Positions 32,878-44,139 of a stretch of DNA of 62,190 bases are shown here, piece by piece. The translations under genes were made by a program, and so were the position numbers. The number at the start of each line of letters is the position of its first letter. The stretch's first letter is position 1. Below the pieces are notes generated by a model that saw only the letters and a program-made list of their open reading frames with translations, was not told the DNA's origin and made no database searches. Source of the DNA: Lactifluus volemus (Eukaryota; Basidiomycota; Agaricomycetes; Russulales; Russulaceae); NCBI GenBank assembly GCA_022376515.1, contig WTXI01000217.1:1-62190 (forward strand). The letters are read 5' to 3'.

Positions 32878-33407
32878 ATCGTTAATCGGCGGTTGAGACT
32901 GTTCCTGGATTTTGAGGATCTGCGCTAGGGTAATGCTTGAGAGCGGGGTAAAATCCAATGTGAGAGACCTGTATAGCAACGGTAATCGATGAGGGAGGTC
33001 AAAGGGCGTGGGAGGCGACACCCACGACCCACGCATTCTGGCCGTTGCCGAGAAGCAATAGATATGAGCCGTGGGAACGTTCAGGTTATCTCGGCCATCC
33101 CCGATACTGGCGGAGGTCATGTGGTTTCGAACCTGCTCATGGTGGTTCAATGCTGGCAGCAAACACTGGCGCGAGCATTGCCCGCCATCCTGGAACCAAG
33201 CAGGGCAGGAAGTAGCGTAGTTAAAAGACTCGCCGTCGTTTGCTTGAAATAACGCATCCTTCCCTTGGAATCGCCTTGTCGAATCGCCTCGTCATTACTG
33301 CAGCGACTCCTGGTCTAATGTGATAGAGAGGTCCATTGTCGTCTCTAGTATAAATAATACACATCTTCTTCCCCCTCAAATGCAGTCCAAGAGCGCGCTG
33401 ATCCCAT
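32878..33407. other. Spacer between NLR-B start and GH20-B end
   Basis: Non-coding as far as I can see. It holds the presumptive NLR-B promoter and aligns with the spacers of units A and C with several indels. No RNA gene or mobile element recognised. Confidence 0.55.
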
Positions 33408-34856
33408 TCACGCGTTCAAATCACACGCAAACGGGCGCAACGCGCACCATTCTGGCTGCAGCGATATGGCCTTCACGCCACGCCGCCTAAACCGATATCC
33501 GAGTTCGTGCAACCGTGGCAGCGCACTATCGTTTCCCCCGGGACCCGTCCAGAACACCTCCGCAGATGCGGCTGCGCGCAGCCACGCGATCGAATCGAGG
33601 TTCTCCGGTCCGGATTGTTCAGTCCAGAGGAGATGCTGACCGCCAAGCACGAGGGATGCTTGCTCCGAGGTCAGATTTGCCAGTGGGTCGAATGTATATG
33701 CCTTCAGAGGGAAGGTATTAATAAGCGCGTGCGCTCTTATTCGAAAAAAAGGGGATGTCACGCAACGTTTTGCCATGTTTTAAAGGGCTCGCACCAACTG
33801 TTGCCTGGGGGATAATCTCCCACCCAGCCACCAGCACCACAGTCCTATGACACGCAGGTTTATAAAAATTGCCGGGATTCAAGGCAGATTCAGGACCTTA
33901 CCAGATAAAATGAATTGGATGCCGCGTGGATAAAGCGGAATCCCTTGGCAGCAACAGCAGCTGCGTCTTCAGACGAGATCCATACCCTATCGATGCACAT
34001 CAACGTTCGAGAGGGTGTGTGAGAGAGAAAGAAATGTGGAGACATACAGGGCAATCGTGTCGTTTGAAAGGGTCAGATTAAAGTTCAGTACCATCTCTGT
34101 GCCAAATCCAAAGAAGACTTGAGAGTCCCACCAATAGACCCGTAAAATATCTAGCTCACCCTCCTACCCGACCGGCGTCTTTCGAAGACTCCTGAGCGCA
34201 CCATGCGTGGCCTGGGTAAACACGTCCAGGGCTTCGTTGAGTGTCCTTCCAGCGAGATCCTGTTGCGTCTGTGGATCATCTTGATAGCACCGTGTGTTGA
34301 TCTCATCGCCGCCAATGGCGAACAGCGTCGAGGGAAAGAGCTTTGCAGCGGCGCTCAGCAGACTGGCCGTGAAATCGATCGTCGCGCGAGAGGCGAGGCG
34401 CAGTTGGCCCGCGGGCGGTTCGTTGGCGTATGTACCCCAGGGCTTCGCATCGGCGCACGCGACATGTTCCGGATACGCTTTCGAGATAGCCGAGGTATGT
34501 CCGGGAGTGTCGATTTCCTATTATGTACCTCGACCTCCTTCCCTTTCGTTCCGAGTCTTGGAATACCACGTACAACAAGAACGTCGATCCCCCGCTGCAG
34601 CAGTATCGATTTGGGTTGAATAGAGGATGATGGGAGCAGTGGGGGACGCACCTGGCCGGCATAGGACACGATATGCGCAACGTCTTGTGGGGTGTAAACC
34701 GCGTCAGCGCTATATGCGGCCTTTTCCGCGATATCTGTAAATCCGGGTACAACAAGCGGGAAACTCTGGCTGTCGACAACATGCCAGTGAAATGTATTGA
34801 TCTACACAGTGAACCACAATTGACTGAATGTATTCAGACCTCTAAACGAGCCGTGT
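33408..34856 (-). pseudogene. GH20 hexosaminidase B, catalytic and C-terminal part
   Basis: The C-terminal exon (QASLVLGGQHLLWTEQSG ... ALRPFACDLNA), the exon with the FATGGDEIN-type catalytic region and the SFPLVVPGFTDIAEKAAYS exon are present. Compared with copy C, about 330 bp are missing at 34805 (between the atgtattgatct and accacaattgactg sequences), which removes several exons. The gene is then cut at about 34857 by 8.4 kb of inserted sequence; its N-terminal part continues at 43301. It cannot make a normal enzyme. Confidence 0.85.
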
Positions 34857-35379
34857 TGATGTAAGGTGGACCTTACCTGCACCTTCGAATTCGCCGATTT
34901 CACATTCAAACTCACCCTCGCACCTGCCCTAAACATCGACCCGATTCGGACGTTTCGATTCCGTCAACCTGCCGCCGCGCCTCTCCGCAAAATCAACATC
35001 ACCGCAATCACCGACTCTGACGTGTTCTCAGCTGAAGACACCCGCCGGACAGCCTTTCAAAGTGTATGGACTTGTATATATTGAGTATCTTCCGCCGTTG
35101 GGACCTTCATATCAGCTTCTGGCAGTGCTTACTTTTAGTTTACTTGGATCTTTTTAGCCTCCTTTTCAGACTTTTTCTATTATACCAGTGCTATGAGACG
35201 CCACCTATCAGTGCGCCATCACTCTCCCACCACCTTTTTACTCCCTTTTATGGACCATCGAGCGATGTCACGCGCAAGGGCAAGCTGTTCGGAGCGTTGC
35301 CAGTGCAGCACCTCCTCGGCTGAACCCTTACATTCCCCTTTTTCTCTTCGACTATCTTTCGTTTCACACTACTTTAGGA

Positions 35380-36041
35380 TGTCCTAGGGGGCAGTGCTGT
35401 CTAGCATTGTGTTCAAAGACTTTCCCATTTTCGTTGTTATGGACTGACACGTGTTTGCTGACTCATACTATACATTTTTCGGACTGCTGACTCACTTCTG
35501 CTGACTCCCTTGCTTATGCGAATGGACTGCCGATCACTTTGTTTCAGATCGCTTACTTATTTCTCTCACGGTACAGCCTCACACAGCACCATACAGCCGC
35601 AAGTAACAGCCACATGCACAGGATGACTCGCTGATTCCTGAAACATGTTTCAAACCCTGAAAGCTGTACGAAGGTCACAGCCCCTACGGCTGTGTACATA
35701 GCCTCGTTCTTCTCTATATAAACCCTGTACTTTCTGCCCTAGAGACCTTAAGTCTCAGTTTTGTTTCGCAATCCAAGTCTTCTATCTATTAGAACCTTGC
35801 TTGCCTAGAAGCACCAGACCTGAGAGAACCCTCTTGATATCACGCTCTTCAACTTCTTGACACTTTGGTCTTATCCCTAAGCCCAAAGCCCTTGACCTCT
35901 GAAACGCTCTTGACTTAGTCATTTACTAAGTCTCATCTTTACCGAACCCTTGATCTTGACTTGCACGTCTTGCAAGTCTCGCTCTTTGACTTCACGAACG
36001 ATCGTACACTTCGTACAAAGGTCCCACTTGGAACCTTAACA
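35380..36041 (+). repeat. LTR-like fragment with TATA box
   Basis: Starts TGTCCTAGGGGGCAGTG and may end CCTTAACA. It contains two TGACTCA sites and a TGACTCC (35459, 35488, 35502) and a TATA-like ctatataaacc at about 35717, as expected of an LTR promoter. No second copy is found in the window, so solo-LTR status is inferred. Confidence 0.45.
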
Positions 36042-36149
36042 TTCGTTGTTTGAACTACTTACAGAAAACACATAAAAAGGCCTTGCCCATTGGCCTAGAA
36101 GGGCATCCAATACACCACTTTCACTTCGGATCACTAACATCAGGAAAAC

Positions 36150-36370
36150 GTCGAATTTGCTTAATGTGCTTAAAGTGTGATTAGTGTGCTTAATTTCGTC
36201 ATTAAGCAGGTTAAACAAGCATTAAGAAGAATTAAGCACAAGTTAAGCAACCCTTGATTAAGCACAGTAAGTGCACCCCGTTGCTGAATTAAGCACATCT
36301 GCTGAATTAAGCGCATTCTGCTTAATTAAGCTCATTAAGCAAGATCTAAGTAACATTAAGCATCTTTCAC
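36150..36370. repeat. TTAAGC/GCTTAA-rich array, left
   Basis: More than a dozen copies of TTAAGC or its complement occur in about 220 bp (for example gtgcttaatttcgtcattaagc). A related but sparser array lies at 37500-37790. They may be subterminal transposase-binding repeats of the neighbouring DNA transposon. Confidence 0.6.
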
Positions 36371-36381
36371 ATTTTTAATTA

Positions 36382-36460
36382 ATTTGAAATTTTAATCACA
36401 ATTTGAAATTTTCAATCACAATTTGAAATTTTCAATCACAATTTGAAATTTTCAGTCACA
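36382..36460. repeat. 20-bp tandem repeat, four copies
   Basis: The unit atttgaaattttcaatcaca is repeated about four times with single-base changes. AT-rich; no coding content. Confidence 0.85.
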
Positions 36461-36529
36461 AAATATAGGAATCAAAATTATATATTAGAGATTTAACTAC
36501 AACATGAATATATAGGACTAAGGGTAATC

Positions 36530-37400
36530 TACAGGCCTTGGTGCAACAGCCCTGGGGGGGTGGGACTGCAGGGCCACGAGGAGGCGGAGGCGGAGGCGTG
36601 GGAGGCACAGGAGGAGGTGCGGGAGGCGCGGGAGGAGGCGAGGGCCAAGGGATGAGGCACGGGGCGCGGGAAGCCCAGGAAATGCCGCGGAAGGGGCAGG
36701 AGAAGGCGCGGGAGGCACGGGAGAAGGCGCGGGAGGCGCGGGAAGCGGAGGAGGTACGGGGACGGCGGAGGGGACGGAAGTGCGTGCGGGGACGGTGGAG
36801 GAAACGGAAGTGCGCAGAAGGCGCAGGAGGGGTGGTGCAGGCAGGGGAGGAGGCGGCACAGGAGGAGGCGGAGGCAGAGGTGGAGGCGAACCAAAAAAAA
36901 TGGTCAGGAAGCGTTGGGGCGAGGTAGCGTACAACATACCGGAGGTGGCGCAGGCAGCGTGCGCCGTGGACCCCTCGCAGCCCAGTGGTTCCAGGAGGAA
37001 GCGATGCGGAGGCGAGGGCGTGGACGCGGCGCAGGCGCAGGAGGCAGAGGATGACGTGGTGGAGGCAGAGGCAGAGGCAGAGGCAGAGGCAGAGGCAGAG
37101 GAAGAGGCAGAGGCAGAGGCAGAGGCAGAGGAAGCAGCATTGAGATGCATTTGCGCGGGGGAAAAAAAAGGGGGGGGGAAATGCGGTGGCAAGGAGAACG
37201 CGGGGACGCTGAGGCTTGTGGCAGCGCAAAGCGGCGAGCGGTGGCGACAGAGGCCACGGAGACGGCAAGATAAGGAGAGAGGGCAAGACGTGTGGCAGCG
37301 CCAGACGGTGAGCCGGCCGTGGTGACAACAACGGAGTCCCCAACACGGGGGCGACGGCGACAGAGGGGAGGGAGGGACAGAAGACCCGGGCACGAAAACG
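36530..37400. repeat. G-rich purine-biased low-complexity block
   Basis: The plus strand is made almost entirely of G/A-rich short units (ggaggc, gggaggcgcggg, gaggcggagg) with a perfect (GGCAGA)n tract at about 37062-37130. Frames are open on both strands simply because the composition excludes stops, so I do not call a gene. It could form triplex or G-quadruplex DNA. Confidence 0.75.
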
Positions 37401-37499
37401 ATGCACGAAAATCAACATCGTGCAAATAAGAACAAACAAAAGACACACGTGGTTGGTGCACGGGAACGACTTAGTGAAATTTTCATGACTTTGCATATT

Positions 37500-37790
37500 T
37501 TTCAAACTTTAATTAAATTACATAAATTACTTCCATTTGCTTAGCATGATTAAAAGCCTCTTAAAATTCTCTTAGTTTGCTTAAACTACTTTTTTGCTTA
37601 GCGTGATTAAAGTTTGCTTAATTTTCATTATTGGTCATAATAAAATTTGCTTAGTTGTGCTGAGTGTGGATTAATGTGATTAATGTGCTTAACGTGCTTA
37701 AGCCAAAAAACAGAAATGTTTTATTAAGCAGAAGACAGTAATTAAGACCATTAAGCAAAGTAAGCACCATTAATTAGCGTAAGCAAATAT
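37500..37790. repeat. GCTTAA/TTAAGC-containing array, right
   Basis: AT-rich sequence with repeated gcttaa and ttaagc words, overlapping the last codons of the transposase on its left. Read on the minus strand, its start (catcaggaaaacatcatattt) is similar to the plus strand at 36138 (catcaggaaaacgtcgaattt), so the two arrays are partly inverted copies. Confidence 0.55.
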
Positions 37791-39495
37791 GATGTTTTCC
37801 TGATGTCCTGGTGAGTTCTTCCCAAAATTCAGGGTCCGTGGTCCTCATGTTTCGTAGTGCTTCTCGCACCTTGAAGCTCATCAAACAGGTGTATGATAAA
37901 TTCCAATCGCGTACAATGCAGCCTTCGAACGCCTAAAGAAAAGGTAAGACCTCGTTTTGATTTAAGCACTAACATACCTTTCTAACGAGTTTCTTATTGT
38001 TCAAAGCTTGATACGCATTCCACATCCATCGCACGCTCCGATCGCAAACAACTCCAAGGCTATCATTGAGGCCCGGCATAGGGTTACCTTTGTCCAGCTC
38101 GTTCAAAAAATCGATGACGATATCTTCATGGTAAGACTTCCTTATCGATAATTTGAGTGGTTGTTGAATCCCAACATCACAGGGTTGGTGAACTCCTGTG
38201 CAGCCTCCTGGCACAAAGTCGATGATGATATTCGGATGTTTGATGCGCATCCAATTCCGAAATTCCTCGGAACGGTGGACCGACCAGACGTCAATTTGCC
38301 AGAGGCTTTTCTGCTCGATTGGAAGCCTGAGCTCGACTTTCCTTCCAGCGAAATAAGGTGCGAGAATATCATTAACAAATGCGCGCATGGTTTCCTGATT
38401 AGACCAGTAGGTCTTCGTCCCTGAAAACTCAAATTTGAACCTGGCTTTCATTGCGTTGTCGTAGTTAGGTGAGCTCGTGGCTGGCAGGGAAAGCTTCGTT
38501 TTACCCTGGAAAATTGCTTGGAATGGAAGGATGGTCCCGTCGGCAGCAACGGAGACAAGCAGTGTGAAGGCTTGCTTCTCGTCCATTCCAACGACGGCCA
38601 CTTGCTTTGAGCCTGTCTGGGCCCATGTCATTCGGTTTCCAGGTGCATAAACAAGTTGCGTCTGGTCCGAATTGACATAAAGTTTGGCAGGTATGTCCTC
38701 CTCCTTAACGGCATAGGCCTTGCAGAAGAATGATCGCTCACACTGATCTTCCCAATCCTTGGGCAGTTTCTGTGCCGCTTGGGTGGCCTTTCGAAGGCTC
38801 CATGAAAGCAACCCATGCAAGAACTTCCGCACAAACGAATCCGAGGCACGAAAGGTGGAACCGTCTTTGAATTTCTGCTCGAGGATGTCTGGTTTCATGT
38901 GGAGAATGGTGGCAACGATGATGGCCCGCGCGGTGATGAGATTGACTGTTGCACCTCCTTCTCACAGGAATGTCAGGCGTTTCTTGATGGATTCGACGAC
39001 ATCAGGATGCCGAGACTGCAGAAACTATCAACCTTTCGTTGAACAGATACCTTCGAAACATACCAAGATTCCCTGGCGACCACCTTTGTTGTGACCAGGA
39101 TTATGTCCGTTCTTGACTCGTCGAAGGACTGAGTCCTTCCAGCGTGGGTTCCCACTAGAACGGTCAATCCAACCCTCAATCGTGTTACGGCTTATTTGAC
39201 CAAAGGTAACTGGATCGTGCTTCTTCAAACGAATGGCAATATCTGATGCTCCCATAGACCGGCCAACTTGCTTGGCCACGATGACGATTTGTGTCCAACA
39301 GAATGGCGTTAACCAGTTGTTGTATTTGGCAGCGCGGGGCTTGTTTTTCTGTTTCCGACCTTGCGGCTTCTGATTCTGAGTGTGTACCTTGCCTTTCAGA
39401 TCCCTTGCTGGCCGTGTTAGCTCCGCAATATTTCCTTTGATCTTCTTGAGGCTGGGGTCTGTAGAATCTTCGAGCTCCATCTCAACGAGCTCCAT
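37774..39495 (-). pseudogene. DDE-superfamily transposase with one nonsense codon
   Basis: Three exons: 39495-39064, 39015-37978 and 37932-37774, with 48- and 45-nt GT-AG introns. Exon 1 has a basic segment and an HTH-like region (FCWTQIVIVAKQVGRSMGAS, GQISRNTIEGWID). Exon 2 has a DDE_1-type catalytic core: first Asp in LYVNSDQTQ, second in WQIDVWSVH, third in HQPCDVGIQQPLK (37 residues between the last two). All three acidic residues are present. A TGA at 38962-38964, in phase and 22 codons before the methionine of MKPDILEQ, interrupts exon 2, probably from CGA. The protein would cut and paste the element. The adjacent Ulp1-like gene ends 2 bp away, so the two form one transposon. Confidence 0.8.
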
Positions 39496-39497
39496 GC

Positions 39498-41342
39498 TTA
39501 ATTTAGTAACAATTTATCAACTAAAATTTCAGCGGAGCTTACTTTTCGTTTTGTCCCCCCAGAACTGCGCACCTTCGCTTTTATTTCTGTCTCCTTTAGT
39601 AATTGCCTTCTTTTTTGTTGGCGACGACATGCTAACTCCCTCTCACGTTGCTTCTTTTCCATCTGAAGATTTTGCACTTCAACGTTGTTGAGTGACCGTG
39701 TGTTTTCTGCTCGCTCATTTTCTCTCACAAAGTAAGCATTTTTATCCGCCGCTGTCCCCTTTGAGAAGAATTTGAGCAATCCAAATTTAGGTTCCTGACC
39801 AAGGTCCTTTCTCTCCTTTGACAGCTCGAACGCGTTCCGAATGGCGGAGGTGATCATTATCGGCTTCGACTTCTTTTCATGGCCCTGTGGTGAACGTTCT
39901 GGCATCAACATCCGTTTTGAGCTGTGTGCTATCTGAGTAGGTGGAGTAACTGGACGAGAAAGTGGGGTGATGACACGGGAAAGAGAAGGTGACAAAGGCG
40001 TGAAATTTGAAGCCCTCTCTCCTTCGTTTTCTGATGCGCTTTCTTCCATAGTTCTCGCAAGGCCAGTATCAAGTACTTGAGGAGTTTCATAGACCTCTAC
40101 CTCGCTGTCGGATGACTCCACGTCAGGAACTTGAACGGTATATTCGTATCCCTCCGCCATTGCATTGAAAGACTTTTTTTGGTTAATAACAAAGCTTTGT
40201 GAGTTGTAATCGCTCACATTTTCATTATGACGATCCGAAACTCGAAGAAACATCCTCAACCTTTTGTTTGCGAGAAGTCCAGCATCGACAGGTACATAGG
40301 TTCCAGGGAAGAGAAAGCGTGCGAGCGCAGCCCAAGCCAGGATTCCACATGAATAGCCATCCCACTGGTGCGTTATCGGAAGGTATCCTTTGGTGAAATG
40401 TTTTCCGGTATGGTGATGAATCCACCAGGTAAGAGCTTTCTCGATGTCATCATCAATTGTGCCCCCCATTGAGTCGCCATACAAAATATTTGAAGACTTG
40501 AAATCGATGACGACGGCCACCCAATGGTTGGACCTGATGTTGGCAATTGTTACGAGCATGTCCAGGACCCCTGTCGCCAACTCTTGTCCCTTTTCTTGGA
40601 GCCAGGCATAGTTGGTGTGTGTAGCATAGTGGTTAGGGCCATCCACATCCTGCTGTAAGTCAATAAGCCTCTTCATGAAGAATGTGTCGCAAACACTAAT
40701 TCCGTCTTCTCTCCTCCCCCTTGAAACTTCCTGCCGAAGCAAATAAAGCATCTGGTTCTCGTGTTCATCTGTCAACCACTCGTGGGTCAGGTATGTCGTA
40801 AGATGAACAGTCAATATTGAAGCTGAAAACCCCTTGATGTCACCAGCCCATGAAATACAGGCCAACGCATTTTGGACCTGGCTAACCAATCCTTTTGTGT
40901 CATCAGTACGTTGCTTGCTATGACTCTGTTTCTGTAGACTTTCCTCTGCATCTAGCCATTTCTTTTTCAGCGGCCGCAGGTGAAAGACTTGTACCCAATA
41001 GGAAAGGGTCCACATCGGTAATCATTCCGTGATAAATCCTGGTGCATGCGGACAGAGGACTGACTGTGATGATAGTAGTTCTGGTGCTTTAACCAGCTCA
41101 TTGAGTACAGCAAGAGGTGGTGTCGGTATAGTCTGGATTTCCTTGATGTTTGTGACAGTGGGTGTAAGGGCGGAAAGGAATTTTTGGGAGTGGTTGAAAG
41201 ATCTGTTGATGGAACAAGCTGCTGCAGGGAGGTGAAATGTCAAGATGTCGAGGACAGATAAGTCCTTGTCAGGGAGGATTGCTTTCTGTACTTCGCAGGG
41301 GATTTGTGGCAGAGGATCCTTGGCCATTCTCATTGAGAACAA
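39498..41342 (-). pseudogene. Ulp1/C48-like cysteine protease of the transposon, one nonsense codon
   Basis: A 505-codon frame from 41015 contains a C48 protease core with the His-Asp-Gln-Cys layout: RSNHWVAVVIDF, LYGDSMGG, THQWD and GYSCGILAWAAL. A 106-codon frame upstream (41342-41022) is in the same phase and ends in TGA (41022-41024) seven bases before MWTLSYWVQVF, so they look like one gene with a nonsense codon, again compatible with CGA to TGA. Proteases of this family cleave SUMO-like tags; they are often captured by eukaryotic DNA transposons. The C-terminal 180 residues are charged and low in complexity. The transposase ATG follows after the stop codon at once, in another frame. Confidence 0.78.
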
Positions 41343-41704
41343 TGGGGATGATGAAAATGAGATTTGAACATTCAGCGGTGTAATTAGCGCTCTCGTACAA
41401 GTCCGGTATCCCTATATCTATTTAGGTACAAATTTGATAAACTCTTTGTCATCTCAACAATTACAGTATCGTTGCATTTGTTTCATCTTCCATCTGCCTT
41501 TAAGATTGGTGCAGGTAATATATATTCTTTGACTTAAGTAGTCGGTCAAAATTTGTGTGCTGCCGAAAAAAACGTCATGTCACGGTGGACCTAGCAGGTT
41601 GCCGAAACCATAATTTCGGCAGCAGGCGTCACGCGTCATGGGGCTGCCGAATTGAATGAAATGGTACAGTAGACTTGACTGTGCAAACTCTCGGTGTTCG
41701 TATC
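41343..41704. other. 5' flank of the Ulp1/DDE transposon
   Basis: No gene seen. It contains an imperfect palindrome built on gctgccgaaa/tttcggcagc (about 41560-41660), which might be part of the transposon's terminal sequence, but I could not find its partner at the other end. Confidence 0.4.
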
Positions 41705-42797
41705 TGTTAGGGACTAGCTGTTCCTAGTTCCTAAGATAGGATCAAGTGTTCAGGAGAGACCAACAGAGACGCGAGTCTTAGTTGGGTCTAGCTAAGTTAT
41801 AGCACTTAGAGGGCTTCAAGAGAGAGAGGGATCACAAGGGGGTTTGTGAGGAGGTTCAAGAGGCTAGTATTGGAGAGAAGTCCAAGCTGGAGAGCAAGGA
41901 CACAAGTCGAGGAGTCTTATATACTGTACAGGGCAAAGGGGCGAGTGACATCAGTAATGATGTCATGAGCCTGGGTCTAACTACGACATCATCAAAGTTC
42001 TAGGCTAATGATGTCATAAGGGTCACTATGAGTCAAGAACATGCTGTTCTGTGTCGTACAAGGTGAGGCTCTGTCCGTAAGCGAGAATGTAGACAGAAAT
42101 GAAAAACATGAGGCTACAGGGAGGCATAGGTCCAGACAAATCCATAACAGTATCGCGCAAGACGGATTAGTGGACCGGCGCACGCGATGGTCGGAGTTAC
42201 CGTTCCTAAAAAGGATAGACGGTGGCAGATGGGTTAATGACGATGTGTAGGTTCAACCGCAACATGGGCACAAGCGTGCTATGGTTAGAAAGGATCTTTC
42301 TAGCCCTAGCACGTTGGTGTGAGGTTGAACTAAGGTTCAAGGGCGGACGTGATGTGAGAAGTGGGGATTACTTCTCTCAGCGCGTTCGTATTAGGGTTCA
42401 GGTGTCTGTGAGCTTGTTTCTGTTGGGAGCGCAGCCTCGCAAGGCGTAAGTCGAGCCAACGCTTTTCGGTCACACGTCACATGACGCGTGACACCGATAC
42501 CCAAGCTCGCATTCTCTACTGATTCACCCCGACCTTTCTAATTTCATAGCGTTCCGCTATCCCCTTATGGACTTATTAGTTTACAATTTCACCTTGGTTG
42601 ATGCTACCTTAAATAGAGTAGACACCGTGTTCCGCGCACCTCAGTCTTTTCACTTTTAGACTGAGGTTAGTCACTCATTATTCTTTTACCTATCTCAGTA
42701 ACTTACAATCTATCTAGCCTTAGAACCTCATCCAATAGGTTAGATCAATACAGTCTTTTCACTTTTAGACTGAGCCTTAGAACCTCATCCAATAGTT
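41705..42797 (+). repeat. LTR-like sequence with internal duplication
   Basis: Starts TGTTAGGGACTAG, has a TATA-like ttaaatagag near 42610, and ends next to ttctggtagtgg, which could be a primer-binding site. Within it, cagtcttttcacttttagactgag occurs at 42642-42665 and 42751-42774, and ccttagaacctcatccaatag at 42718-42738 and 42775-42795. Confidence 0.45.
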
Positions 42798-43058
42798 TCT
42801 GGTAGTGGAAACAAGCGAACAGAAGTCTGATCCGTGGCGCGAAGTACCTGGATCAAGGTACAGAGATGTGGTTCACAAGATGAGAGAAGAAGATGCAATG
42901 CGAGTGTGGGCAGGAGACAATGAACTGCAATTCTGGACGAAGCTGAAGCTGGGGCTTTAGCTCGTCTACAGGGCCCTATTTATGCGTACAGAGGGCCAAC
43001 CAACTATCCTACAAGGGTCACAGTACAGTAGTGAAGTCAAGACTATTGACTAAGGACC

Positions 43059-43157
43059 TGAGTCAGTTCTGATGACTCAAGAACTGACTCAGTGCATCTG
43101 ACTCAAGATCTGAGTCAGGGACACTGACTCAAGAACTGAGTCACAATATCTGAGTCA
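43059..43157. promoter_or_regulatory. Eight phased TGASTCA (bZIP-type) sites
   Basis: TGAGTCA or TGACTCA starts at 43059, 43073, 43085, 43099, 43111, 43125, 43137 and 43151, so spacings alternate 14 and 12 bp exactly. TGACTCA is the Gcn4/AP-1 class site, bound by fungal bZIP activators such as CpcA/Gcn4. It lies in an LTR-like fragment that, on the minus strand, has a TATA-like cataaataggg downstream (about 42990). Confidence 0.7.
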
Positions 43158-43300
43158 AAAACATGTCCAAAAGAGCGATGCACAGCCCCTAGAAGCCAAA
43201 TAGGGGGCTGGCCAAGGAAAGGGATCATAGGTCAAAAAGTAAGCAGTAAATAGATGGAAACACAGTAAGAAATGGGCCAAGCGGCCCGCATAACTGTAAC

Positions 43301-43812
43301 AGAGTTGGCCTTGAGCACCGCATGACTTCCGTCTGCGGGTACGACAAGACTATACCCCTCGTCACACATCCCAATAGACATCTTCGCTTCCACCTCGATG
43401 GGCTGTACCACCACCACATCATCACCGTCATCAACGGTAGATCCCAAAGTAGCGCCCCTGGTGTTTGTATTTGTCGTCGTGTGGGTGTGGTAGTCATCGA
43501 GTCGCAGGACGAGTCGTCTGAGCCTTGGTGTGCCATCCGAGATGGCTTCTAAATCGTCTATACCACGCCCGAGCACGAGTCTACCTCAATCATCGCCGAA
43601 CAATTGTGCGTGTGTGCACTGAGCGGCCGCGATGAGATCCTCGGGCGCGTCAGGCACCTCGTCGACTGAAATCGTGAAGGAATTCGAGGGTGCGAGGCAC
43701 AGCACAAAGCTCAGTGGGCCGGTTTGGAGATGGCGGGTTGAGGCCAGAGCGCGCTGGTCAATAGGAAGACAACGAATATGATGGAGAAGGGTTTGAAGGG
43801 TCGTGGCAGCAT
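43301..43812 (-). pseudogene. GH20 hexosaminidase B, N-terminal part
   Basis: The start codon at 43812 encodes the same signal-peptide-like N-terminus as copies A and C. It runs into the N-terminal GH20 domain (SDGTPRLRRLVLRLDD, VVQPIEVEAKM, SHAVLKANS) and then stops at the insertion. It shares with copy C a one-base-shorter cctcaacccgcc near 43738 where A has cctcagtcccgcc, so the frame is lost right after the signal peptide. The rest of the gene is at 33408-34856. Confidence 0.85.
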
Positions 43813-44139
43813 AGTTTGAGTTTGCCAGTGTACTCTGACCTGGGGGGTGAAGGAAGGAAGGAAGTTAGGGTCTGCTTCGTTTTATGTCACGATAGCATTG
43901 AATGAGATCGAAGACAGCGTGAGGAACTGTTATCGGCGGAAGTCATGCGAGAAGCACGGAAACGAACGACACATCACATGCACAAAAAAACCCGAAAGAA
44001 AGAGAAAAATTTGAAATTGCTGTACTACTTGGGCATAAAACGCACCAAAAACGGATGATGCTGCCGTCGGTCATACGTATACGTACCCAATATGGAATGA
44101 AGAAAAAAACACGAAAACAACCTAAATCCGTAGTTTATT

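Larger units (their letters stand above)
34857..43300. mobile_element. Composite 8.4-kb insertion inside GH20-B
   Basis: Copy C has continuous GH20 sequence here (about 52745-52765), so this block was inserted. Its ends are TGTTGATG on the left and TGTAACA on the right, LTR-like, but no target duplication is visible. It contains LTR-like fragments (35380-36041, 41705-42797, and about 42798-43300 probably in minus orientation), repeat arrays, and a DDE transposase/Ulp1 protease transposon. The stretch 34857-35379 holds no recognisable gene. It is probably the result of several insertions. Confidence 0.6.

Noticed and set aside
36456..37505. 349-codon minus-strand frame rich in Pro, Leu and Cys
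   Set aside because: It lies in G-rich low-complexity DNA where stops are excluded by composition; frames on the other strand are open too.
34857..43300. One single LTR retrotransposon spanning the whole 8.4-kb insertion
   Set aside because: Ends do not match each other as LTRs, no target duplication is visible, and the contents are of mixed type and orientation.
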